From Bacteroidetes bacterium UBA7688 (GTDB taxonomy: Bacteria > Bacteroidota > Bacteroidia > Chitinophagales > Chitinophagaceae): DNA of 6,093 bases. Below are positions 1-5,932 of this stretch, one piece after another. Both the position numbers and the translations under genes were made by a program. The notes below the pieces were generated by a model. The model saw only the letters and a list, made by a program, of their open reading frames with translations, ran no database searches and had not been told where the DNA came from. How positions within the stretch are numbered: the stretch's first letter is position 1; each line of letters opens with the position of its first letter. The stretch is from positions 1 through 6,093 of the forward strand of contig DLGS01000380.1 in assembly GCA_002482815.1 (NCBI GenBank). Reading direction: 5' to 3'.

Positions 1-3
1 AGC

Positions 4-1485
4 TTATTTCGCCTTTTTAGGCTCAAACTCGACTAAATGCTCCCAGCCGGCTTTCATCATCAAATTTCCCGGGTACGGAACTACGAGTTCGGCATGACGC
101 TTTGTTTTCAGGTCACCAGTGGTCCATTCTCCATCCTTATTCGTATCCTTAATCAGCTTAATCTGATAATCTCCGGGGCTTAGCAAATTAAGAGCAACCT
201 TAGAAACTGTTAATGTAGCAAGATAAACAGAATCCTCTCCCATAACGACCTCCAGTAAATACCCATTGTTCACATATCTTTCCGGAACAATAATTTCCAT
301 TTTTCCGTAATCCAAATCAGATTTTGTACGGAAAATATTTTTGGAAGGCATTGCATCGGTCAGACTACTGTCCTGCGCAAAACTTTTGAGAAGGCGAAGG
401 GTATAAATTGTATTCGGTTTCCAGCTGCTATTTATACTCAATTTGGTTTTTGATGTATCCGGTTTGATTTCATACTTGCATTCAATCTCAATACCACTAC
501 TATCTGCATTCAGGAATATTCGCTCCTGGTTCACCTTTTCGACCTTCCTGGAAAAGTATATTTCTATTGGTTGATTCAATTCCTGGCTGCGTTTTTCAAC
601 ATTTGAGGTATCAGTTAGCACTTTATAATTGAAGGTTTTGGTATCCAGATTAGGTTTTTCTCTTGATTTTGAATCCCCCTTATCACCCCATTTATTACCT
701 CTGCGGGTTTCTTCACCAACTGCAATTTTAATCCTCGAGGTATCAGGAATTTCTTTAAATATGCTTAAAACTATTGGTATGCTATCAATTGCAGGGTTGT
801 AAACCGTATCAGCAAATCCAACGTACTCCTCATCATTATCAAAAATGTAATTATCACCGGTTTCTTTCAGGGCAAAAATTCTGAACCTGCGATTGGGCAA
901 TCCAGTGAAAACAAAAGTCCCGTTCGCGCCCACATTTGCAACATAAGCCGGTTTCTCTTTGGCAACAATATCAAAAGGGAATTTAGCATCATAAAGCAGA
1001 ACCTTCACTTTGCCGCTGCTATCGAGCTTTCCGGACGCTGCGTCCATAACTTTCCCTTTCAACGAAAGCGAATCAAACCATCCTCCGGTGCTGAATTTAT
1101 AGGATTTACCCGAATAAGGGTTGCCCTCGTGCAGGTCTTTGATGGCCTTACCAAAATCGAGCGTGTAAGTCGTATTTTCATCTAACAGTGAATCCGGGAT
1201 TTTTACAATAACCGTTTTGCCGGCAACGGTCATTGTAGGATTTTGCCGGATAGAAGGAGAAATATGTAATTCTTTTGAAACATCTGAAACGGTAACGAAT
1301 TCATCAAACCTCATTTCAATCCGCGAAACTTTTGTATTCAGCAGGGAGTCTTTCGGTTTGATGCTCAGCAACTTTGGCGGCGTATTATCCGGCTTGCCAC
1401 CTGTAGGCGGAACTATATTTGCGCAAGCAGAAAACAAAGCAAGGACAAACGACAATAAAATAATCCGGGAAAAAGCTAAATTCAT
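4..1485 (-). CDS. Ig-like domain (Big_5/SbsA-like) lipoprotein
   Basis: This is a complete 493-residue predicted lipoprotein. The N-terminus is a hydrophobic signal segment (residues 8-20) ending in a lipobox FSA-C, with Cys21 as the lipidation site. Residues after Cys21 (ANIVPP) lack the acidic run that marks surface-exported Bacteroidota lipoproteins, so an outer-membrane lipoprotein facing the periplasm is the simpler guess. The mature start, PPTGGKPDNTPP, and residues about 34-132, including the RFDEFV motif and the NTTYTLDFGKAI segment, match the bacterial Ig-like (Big_5, SbsA-type) domain of this Bacteroidota family. A carboxypeptidase-regulatory-like beta domain follows at about 139-225, then a second Ig-like region at about 298-390. 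The C-terminal domain carries LSPGDYQIKLIKD and a DTNKDGEW loop (residues 447-454). The ATG at 1485 is chosen because it begins the signal peptide directly. The exact role is unknown; it has no obvious catalytic residues. The family call is fairly secure, the function is not. Confidence 0.85.
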   Translation of the reverse strand: MNLAFSRIILLSFVLALFSACANIVPPTGGKPDNTPPKLLSIKPKDSLLNTKVSRIEMRFDEFVTVSDVSKELHISPSIRQNPTMTVAGKTVIVKIPDSLLDENTTYTLDFGKAIKDLHEGNPYSGKSYKFSTGGWFDSLSLKGKVMDAASGKLDSSGKVKVLLYDAKFPFDIVAKEKPAYVANVGANGTFVFTGLPNRRFRIFALKETGDNYIFDNDEEYVGFADTVYNPAIDSIPIVLSIFKEIPDTSRIKIAVGEETRRGNKWGDKGDSKSREKPNLDTKTFNYKVLTDTSNVEKRSQELNQPIEIYFSRKVEKVNQERIFLNADSSGIEIECKYEIKPDTSKTKLSINSSWKPNTIYTLRLLKSFAQDSSLTDAMPSKNIFRTKSDLDYGKMEIIVPERYVNNGYLLEVVMGEDSVYLATLTVSKVALNLLSPGDYQIKLIKDTNKDGEWTTGDLKTKRHAELVVPYPGNLMMKAGWEHLVEFEPKKAK

Positions 1486-1492
1486 TGAGGTG

Positions 1493-1500
1493 CAAATTTA
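1493..1500 (-). promoter_or_regulatory. Predicted -7 promoter box for the Ig-like lipoprotein
   Basis: Read on the minus strand this is TAAATTTG, an exact match to the Bacteroidota primary-sigma -7 consensus TAnnTTTG. It ends only 7 nt before the ATG at 1485, so the transcript leader would be just a few bases long. I see no TTG at the usual -33 distance, so the call rests on the -7 box and its position. There is no Shine-Dalgarno sequence. Confidence 0.55.
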
Positions 1501-1536
1501 GCATTTGTTTTTATGATAAGATGGTGCTCCAATGCT

Positions 1537-1544
1537 TATGTTTG
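1537..1544 (+). promoter_or_regulatory. Predicted -7 promoter box for the peroxidase gene
   Basis: TATGTTTG matches the Bacteroidota -7 consensus TAnnTTTG exactly and lies 16 nt before the ATG at 1561. The bases between it and the start are A/T-rich (TAAAAAATAAATTGTA), which fits an A-rich, Shine-Dalgarno-free initiation region. A good -33 TTG is missing; only a weak TATG lies about 21 nt upstream. It points away from the lipoprotein promoter on the other strand, 36 bp away. Confidence 0.5.
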
Positions 1545-1560
1545 TAAAAAATAAATTGTA

Positions 1561-2115
1561 ATGAAATCGATTTTCAACACGTTATTCTTAGGTATGATGA
1601 TAATTGCAGGAAATGCTTTTGCAGGCGGAAAAGGTTCTGCCAATTCAATCTATAATTTTAAAGTAGAAAGCCTGTCAGGCGGTACAATCGATTTTTCAAA
1701 ATTTAAAGGAAAGAAGATTTTAATCGTTAATACTGCATCAGAATGTGGTTATACGCCACAATATGAAGGTTTGGAAAAACTGTATAAAGAACAGAAAGGG
1801 AATCTGGTAATTGTAGGATTTCCGGCCAATGATTTTGGCGCACAGGAACCTGGGACAAACGAGGCCATTGCTGGTTTTTGCAAAAAGAACTATGGTGTCA
1901 GCTTTCCGATGGCCGCTAAAATATCCGTTAAAGGAGCAGCTCAGGCACCGATTTACAAATGGCTCACCCAAAAATCCCTCAACGGAGTGCAGGATGCAGA
2001 AGTAAAATGGAATTTTCATAAATTTTTAATAGACGAAAATGGTCGTTTAATCGCCGTTTTTCCGTCTGCAGTGAAGCCTGAAGGACCAGAAATAAAGGCT
2101 GCATTGGCTAAGTAA
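1561..2115 (+). CDS. Exported glutathione peroxidase family protein (Cys type)
   Basis: This 184-residue protein has the thioredoxin-fold glutathione peroxidase signature. Family members reduce hydrogen peroxide or organic hydroperoxides; bacterial Cys forms generally use thioredoxin rather than glutathione. The motif NTASECGYTPQY places the peroxidatic Cys at residue 62, encoded by TGT and so not selenocysteine. FPANDFGAQEPG spans 87-98, and KWNFHKFLID (149-158) supplies the conserved Trp150 and Asn151. The catalytic-tetrad Gln of the classical NQFG motif is Asp91 here, a substitution I recall from other bacterial members. Cys107 in GFCKKNYGVSFP is placed like the resolving Cys of E. coli BtuE. 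Residues 1-21 form a signal peptide ending AFA, with likely cleavage before Gly22, so the enzyme should act in the periplasm. Without this extension the length is about 160 residues, normal for the family. The next gene starts 39 bp downstream and may be co-transcribed. The ATG is chosen because it starts the signal peptide. Confidence 0.9.
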   Translation: MKSIFNTLFLGMMIIAGNAFAGGKGSANSIYNFKVESLSGGTIDFSKFKGKKILIVNTASECGYTPQYEGLEKLYKEQKGNLVIVGFPANDFGAQEPGTNEAIAGFCKKNYGVSFPMAAKISVKGAAQAPIYKWLTQKSLNGVQDAEVKWNFHKFLIDENGRLIAVFPSAVKPEGPEIKAALAK

Positions 2116-2131
2116 TTAATCCAATATTATT

Positions 2132-2139
2132 TATCTTCG
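2132..2139 (+). promoter_or_regulatory. Possible -7 promoter box upstream of the unknown exported gene
   Basis: TATCTTCG differs from TAnnTTTG at one base and is followed by GTGCAAAC, which resembles the flank of typical Bacteroidota start regions. It lies 15 nt before the ATG at 2155, a distance close to that at the peroxidase gene. A TTG at 2104-2106 is about 25 nt upstream, slightly too far for a standard -33 element. If real, the GTG at 2140 would sit at or before the transcription start, which argues against that GTG as the start codon. Confidence 0.35.
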
Positions 2140-2154
2140 GTGCAAACTATTTCG

Positions 2155-3213
2155 ATGATAAACAATAAGTTCCTTATATTTTTCTTTTGCTTTTTTAATT
2201 TTTTTTCTGCTGAAAATCACGCACAACAGAATTTCTTAACCTATCATGATTTGGTTAATTCTGCAGAGGAAGAATTTGTTGTTAAGAATAACAAGGAAGC
2301 GTGTTACCGATATTACGATGAAGCATTTAGAACGTTTGATAATGCTTTCTTAAAAGACTACTTCTCTGCCTCTCAGATTGCCTATTCTCAGGGGGATACC
2401 GCTCGTTTTCTTAATTACCTTCAAAATGCTTTTAATGCAGGAATGACAATTGTTTGTTTAGAAAAAGCTCCCATATTCCGAACGATCAATTCTAATGTTG
2501 TATTGCTCAACCAAATAAATAAAAACTACGAAAATAGAAAAGTAAAAAAAGTAAACAATGCTTTGAAAGACTCTGTTTATCGCCGTTTTCATTTAATGGA
2601 GCTTGCGAAGGACGAATGGGCAAATGACCTAAACAAAAAGAAGATTTATGATGACATGGAGCTGTCGAATACAAACTACTATATAAGCTTTTTGGAAAAA
2701 GGTCAGTTTCCAAGTGAACAATTAATAGGGATTCATACTGACGAAAACTTTGCTGATTTTTTAAACAGATATAATTTAAAAGCGCGAAATCCATTTGGAG
2801 GAATCTCAGGTTTAAGTTTAGGAAAACCAATACCAGAAGATTATGAATTATGGAACAGCTTTGCTTATGTTAGCTTCCTGCATTATCCTTGCGCATTTGA
2901 AAGAACTAAGAACCTTTTTTGGAAAGCCGTTCAAAATGGTTTTTTACATCCCAAAGATTATGCGTTTTTAGTTGAATGGTCGATGAGTTCTATCGGCAAT
3001 TCAAATTATGTAAATGACTGTTCAATTGAAAAGGCTGATTCTTACTTCAACATTTATTCTCGAATGAAAAGAAATGAACCTGAAATGATTGTCAAGGTAG
3101 AAGAAAACAGAAAATCAAGGCATATTCAAAAGTATTCAGTTGATATCCAAAAGAAAAAACTTGAGCGCGAAAAAGGCTTTGCTTTTTTCTTTAGATTTAT
3201 GCATCATCGATAA
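2155..3213 (+). CDS. Uncharacterised exported protein, helical-repeat-like
   Basis: I do not recognise this 352-residue protein as a named family. I start it at ATG 2155 rather than the in-frame GTG at 2140, because the ATG leads directly into a signal peptide: MINNK, a Phe-rich hydrophobic core at residues 6-18, then a probable cleavage near NHA-QQ (residues 21-25). Cys12 lies in the hydrophobic core and does not form a lipobox. Residues about 30-110 look alpha-helical, with spaced Tyr/Phe/Ala and segments such as CYRYYDEAF and FLNYLQNAFNAG that recall TPR-like repeats. This is a pattern impression and not a domain match. The last 50 residues are rich in Lys/Arg/Glu (KRNEPEMIVKVEENRKSRH) and end FFFRFMHHR. 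The gene is AT-richer than its neighbours: positions 2521-2580 contain 14 G/C in 60. It follows the peroxidase by 39 bp on the same strand; a shared function is not evident. Being real is likely, because the signal peptide and long frame are coherent. Confidence 0.7.
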   Translation: MINNKFLIFFFCFFNFFSAENHAQQNFLTYHDLVNSAEEEFVVKNNKEACYRYYDEAFRTFDNAFLKDYFSASQIAYSQGDTARFLNYLQNAFNAGMTIVCLEKAPIFRTINSNVVLLNQINKNYENRKVKKVNNALKDSVYRRFHLMELAKDEWANDLNKKKIYDDMELSNTNYYISFLEKGQFPSEQLIGIHTDENFADFLNRYNLKARNPFGGISGLSLGKPIPEDYELWNSFAYVSFLHYPCAFERTKNLFWKAVQNGFLHPKDYAFLVEWSMSSIGNSNYVNDCSIEKADSYFNIYSRMKRNEPEMIVKVEENRKSRHIQKYSVDIQKKKLEREKGFAFFFRFMHHR

Positions 3214-3221
3214 TCAATAAA

Positions 3222-3260
3222 TTCTTTTGATTTAATAAAAAATTCAAGAGGAGTTGTTTT
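3222..3260 (+). terminator. Weak possible terminator hairpin after the unknown exported gene
   Basis: TTCTTTTGA (3222-3230) can pair with TCAAGAGGA (3244-3252) as a 9-bp stem including two G-U pairs, with a 13-nt A/T loop and a T-rich tail GTTGTTTT (3253-3260). It lies 9 bp after the stop codon and before an independent promoter box. The stem is AT-rich and the loop long, so termination efficiency would be modest. It also overlaps one copy of a direct repeat, which could be the real reason for the pattern. Confidence 0.3.
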
Positions 3261-3275
3261 GATTTCATAAAAATT
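3222..3275. repeat. Pair of imperfect AT-rich direct repeats upstream of rfbB
   Basis: Copy 1 at 3222-3244 (TTCTTTTGATTTAAT then A-run and TT) and copy 2 at 3254-3275 (TTGTTTTGATTTCAT then A-run and TT) match except for two substitutions and one base in the A-run (six versus five A). The copies start 32 bp apart, about three turns of B-DNA, so both would face the same side of the helix. They lie 33-86 bp before the -7 box of rfbB. A regulator site or a small tandem duplication are both possible; low-complexity AT sequence could also give part of the match by chance. Confidence 0.5.
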
Positions 3276-3307
3276 AAAATAAAGGCAATTTATACAGCGT
3301 ACTGCAT

Positions 3308-3315
3308 TATTTTTG
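3308..3315 (+). promoter_or_regulatory. Predicted -7 promoter box abutting the rfbB start codon
   Basis: TATTTTTG is an exact TAnnTTTG match and ends 4 nt before the ATG at 3320. With usual spacing the transcript would begin at or next to the A of the start codon, giving a leaderless mRNA. No TTG is found at the usual -33 distance (the nearest TTTG is at 3258-3261, far too distant). The rfbB start itself is fixed by the Rossmann motif only 7 residues in, so the closeness is not an artefact of a wrong start. Confidence 0.5.
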
Positions 3316-3319
3316 CCGC

Positions 3320-4408
3320 ATGAAAAAGACTCTCATAATTACCGGAGGAGCTGGTTTTATTGGATCGCATGTGGTGCGCCTTTTTGTCAATAAATACCCT
3401 GATTATAACATTGTGAACCTGGACGCTCTGACTTATGCAGGAAATCTGGAGAATCTTACCGATATTGAAAATGCTGCCAACTATACTTTTGTAAAGGCAG
3501 ACATTACCAACGAACCCGAATTAAGAGCCGTTTTCGAGCAATATCGTCCGGATGCCATCATACATCTTGCCGCAGAAAGCCATGTGGACAGGAGCATTAC
3601 CAACCCCAATGCATTTATTCAAACGAATGTAATGGGCACGGCAAATTTGCTCAATCTGGCACGAGAATACTGGACACTTAATCCTGAGCATACACACGGG
3701 CATTTCCCTGATCGTAAGGAATTAAACAATTTATTTTACCATGTTTCTACCGACGAAGTATACGGCAGCCTGGGCGAAACAGGTTTCTTTTTAGAGACAA
3801 CCCCATACGATCCGCAATCACCCTATTCTGCGTCCAAAGCGGCTTCCGATCATTTGGTACGGGCTTATGGCAATACTTACGGACTTCCGTTTATGCTGTC
3901 TAATTGCTCTAACAATTACGGACCAAATCATTTTCCCGAAAAATTGATTCCGCTTTGTATTTCCAATATCATCAACGAAAAACCATTACCAATTTATGGA
4001 GACGGTAAATACACCCGCGACTGGCTTTTTGTGATTGATCACGCCATTGCCATAGATGCAATTTTCCATAATGCCAAAGTTGGCGAAACCTATAACATCG
4101 GCGGTTTTAACGAGTGGCAGAATATCGACCTCGTACGCGAACTGATTAAACAAATGGACGAAAAACTGGGTCGCCCGGCTGGATATTCCGAGAAACTCAT
4201 CACTTATGTAAAAGACCGTCCGGGCCACGATAAGCGTTATGCAATTGATGCCAACAAATTGAAAAGCGAATTGGGCTGGACACCTTCTGTTACTTTTGAA
4301 GAAGGGCTGGGTAAAACAATCGATTGGTACCTTTCCAACGCTATCTGGCTGAACAATGTGACAAGCGGCGAATATCAAAAGTATTACAGCGAGCAATACA
4401 GCAACTAA
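3320..4408 (+). CDS. rfbB: dTDP-glucose 4,6-dehydratase
   Basis: This 362-residue cytoplasmic enzyme converts dTDP-D-glucose to dTDP-4-keto-6-deoxy-D-glucose, the second step toward dTDP-L-rhamnose and other deoxysugars. It is an extended short-chain dehydrogenase/reductase that keeps its NAD bound. The nucleotide-binding motif TGGAGFIGSH is at residues 8-17. LDALTYAGNLENL (34-46) and HLAAESHVDRSI (82-93) are RmlB hallmarks. The catalytic Thr144-Asp145-Glu146 lies in STDEVYG, and the SDR pair Tyr169/Lys173 in SPYSASKAASDH. Further family segments are SNCSNNYGPNHFPEKLIPL, YTRDWLFV and DRPGHDKRYAID. Length and all key residues are normal, so the gene appears intact. It is the first gene of the rightward group: 26 bp separate it from the membrane protein gene, and rfbA follows that. 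A promoter-like box sits directly before its ATG. The product could feed rhamnose or another 6-deoxysugar, since rfbC and rfbD are not in view. Confidence 0.97.
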   Translation: MKKTLIITGGAGFIGSHVVRLFVNKYPDYNIVNLDALTYAGNLENLTDIENAANYTFVKADITNEPELRAVFEQYRPDAIIHLAAESHVDRSITNPNAFIQTNVMGTANLLNLAREYWTLNPEHTHGHFPDRKELNNLFYHVSTDEVYGSLGETGFFLETTPYDPQSPYSASKAASDHLVRAYGNTYGLPFMLSNCSNNYGPNHFPEKLIPLCISNIINEKPLPIYGDGKYTRDWLFVIDHAIAIDAIFHNAKVGETYNIGGFNEWQNIDLVRELIKQMDEKLGRPAGYSEKLITYVKDRPGHDKRYAIDANKLKSELGWTPSVTFEEGLGKTIDWYLSNAIWLNNVTSGEYQKYYSEQYSN

Positions 4409-4434
4409 AACCAGGTTCTCCGATAAATTACCAA

Positions 4435-5922
4435 ATGAAAATCTGGACCAAAATAGAATGGGCAATAATAGCTGCAGCCGCGGTGTTGCTCCTTTTATTG
4501 CTCATTTTGTTTTCATATAACCACCCGCATTCTGATGATTTCTCCTACACATCTTTTGTGATGGAAAAAGGTTTTTGGGAAGCCAACCAATACATATTCA
4601 ATACCAACGCCGGACGTTTTGTTTCGTCTTCCCTGCAGTATATGAATCCAATGAAAAGCGGAACTGTTGAAGGATACCACGCTTATACTGCAGGCTTGTT
4701 TCTCATTTTTGTCATCACATTCTTTTGCTTCTTAAGAATAATTTTTGATCGCTTTGTACCCACCAAAAGCAGCATCTTCCTGTTCGCCTTTCTGTTTTTA
4801 ACCAGCATTTCCTTTTTACCAAACCTACACGAATTCTGTTTTTGGCTTTGTGGCGAAGCAACCTATCTGGCTGCAATTACGCTTTGGCTTTGGGCAGTTA
4901 TTCTTCATATCTTCTGGCACAAAGAGAAGCACGCGAACAATTGGATAATCTGGATTGGAACAACACTGGTAGCGATTGCCATTGCAGGTTGCAGCGAAGC
5001 GGGGATATTCCTTTACACACTGGTTTTATTCATTTCATTTATTTACCGGAAACAGAAAAAGACGTTTTCCAACAAACGATTTTATCTTCATTCAGCACTG
5101 TTTTTTCTTGTTGTTTTATTTGTATTAATGGCGCCGGGAAATATTATCAGGCACCAATACACACCGTTTTCAGGCAGTTTTCTGCTTGCCATCTCAGGTG
5201 GTTTTTATGCTGCTGGATTCTGGTTGAGCAAATGGGCCATCATTTTTATGCCGGTCGTATGTTTTTATATTCTGATTTTCGGACACCGGTTAAAACAATG
5301 GGCAGCAGAAATCAGCAGGTTTCAACTTTTAAAAGCAAAAACTGTATTTGTCGGCAGTCTGCTCTTTTTTCTTATTTGCCAGATTGTAATGGTATGGATG
5401 AGTGGCAGCACACCGGAACCACGCGTGGAAAATCTATTCTTTTTGTTTCTGCTTCTTGCCTTTCTGCTGGCAGCACAATTGATGATGCACGAACAAGGAG
5501 AACTGTTTGACATGCTGAAAGGCAAGATTCACAGAGGATTTAAAACTTTATCCTTTATTTATCTGGTCTGCATTTTTATGGTTGTACCCAATAATGCGGT
5601 AAATGCTTTGTTAGATGTTATCACTGGAAATGCTGCAGCGTTTGACCAGGAAAACAAGGAACGTTATCAGTTCCTGAAGGAAAGCAAGGAGGATACTGTG
5701 ATGGTAAAAAATTCCAAACATCAACCTGCACTGCTTTATTTTCAGACTTTAACATGCAATCCAACACCCGATCAAAATGATATACCCAGAATAGCCCTTG
5801 CAGATTATTTTGGCAAAAAATGGATATATGAGTATCCTTGCAGTCCGGTTCGGGCAGAATATTCCATTAAAGAGATTCTGAAAGAGAAAAGACAGCAGTT
5901 TTTTCAAAAAAAAGAAAAGTAA
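4435..5922 (+). CDS. Multi-spanning membrane protein, DUF6056-like, possible GT-C glycosyltransferase
   Basis: This 495-residue protein has about 11-12 hydrophobic segments: roughly residues 9-28, 84-104, 112-130, 139-158, 167-183, 190-205, 216-232, two within 247-280, 300-320, 330-348 and 368-386. A hydrophilic tail of about 100 residues follows. After the first segment comes a likely extracytoplasmic loop with HSDDFSY (residues 32-38) and NAGRF (58-62). This acidic-pair plus W/GR pattern recalls GT-C fold transferases that use lipid-linked sugars. GCSEAG (185-190) and MAPGNIIR (232-239) resemble the DUF6056 family as I remember it. I therefore infer a role in adding or handling sugars in a surface polysaccharide, but no activity is shown. 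I start at ATG 4435, because the frame extends upstream only into rfbB from a TTG at 4324 and those residues are not part of a membrane protein. It sits 26 bp after rfbB and 10 bp before rfbA, so co-transcription is likely. Alternatives are a polymerase or an unrelated integral membrane protein. Confidence 0.75.
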   Translation: MKIWTKIEWAIIAAAAVLLLLLLILFSYNHPHSDDFSYTSFVMEKGFWEANQYIFNTNAGRFVSSSLQYMNPMKSGTVEGYHAYTAGLFLIFVITFFCFLRIIFDRFVPTKSSIFLFAFLFLTSISFLPNLHEFCFWLCGEATYLAAITLWLWAVILHIFWHKEKHANNWIIWIGTTLVAIAIAGCSEAGIFLYTLVLFISFIYRKQKKTFSNKRFYLHSALFFLVVLFVLMAPGNIIRHQYTPFSGSFLLAISGGFYAAGFWLSKWAIIFMPVVCFYILIFGHRLKQWAAEISRFQLLKAKTVFVGSLLFFLICQIVMVWMSGSTPEPRVENLFFLFLLLAFLLAAQLMMHEQGELFDMLKGKIHRGFKTLSFIYLVCIFMVVPNNAVNALLDVITGNAAAFDQENKERYQFLKESKEDTVMVKNSKHQPALLYFQTLTCNPTPDQNDIPRIALADYFGKKWIYEYPCSPVRAEYSIKEILKEKRQQFFQKKEK

Positions 5923-5932
5923 TATAACATTT

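Noticed and set aside
1217..1501. 94-codon plus-strand open frame opposite the lipoprotein N-terminus
   Set aside because: It lies antisense to the signal peptide and Ig-like domain, which fit a known family, and has no supporting features of its own.
2140..2154. In-frame GTG start that would lengthen the unknown exported protein by five residues
   Set aside because: The ATG at 2155 starts directly at a normal signal peptide, and the GTG lies immediately after a -7-like box, where transcription would barely have begun.
3169..3189. Hairpin GAAAAAGGC/GCTTTTTTC with a TTT loop near the end of the unknown exported gene
   Set aside because: It is inside coding sequence (KGFAFFF), has only about three G/C-containing core pairs, and its T-run belongs to the stem instead of forming a tail, so I do not call it a terminator.
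4324..4434. Upstream extension of the membrane protein gene from a TTG inside rfbB
   Set aside because: It would overlap rfbB by 85 bp and add a hydrophilic stretch translated from the rfbB 3' end in another frame; the ATG at 4435 leads into the first membrane segment.
3986..4465. 159-codon open frame on the minus strand over rfbB and the start of the next gene
   Set aside because: It is antisense to a fully conserved enzyme gene, shows no recognisable domain, and is explained by codon bias of the plus-strand genes.
4842..5510. 222-codon plus-strand open frame inside the membrane protein gene
   Set aside because: The translation is rich in Cys, Ser and His with no membrane or domain pattern, while the overlapping frame gives a coherent polytopic protein.
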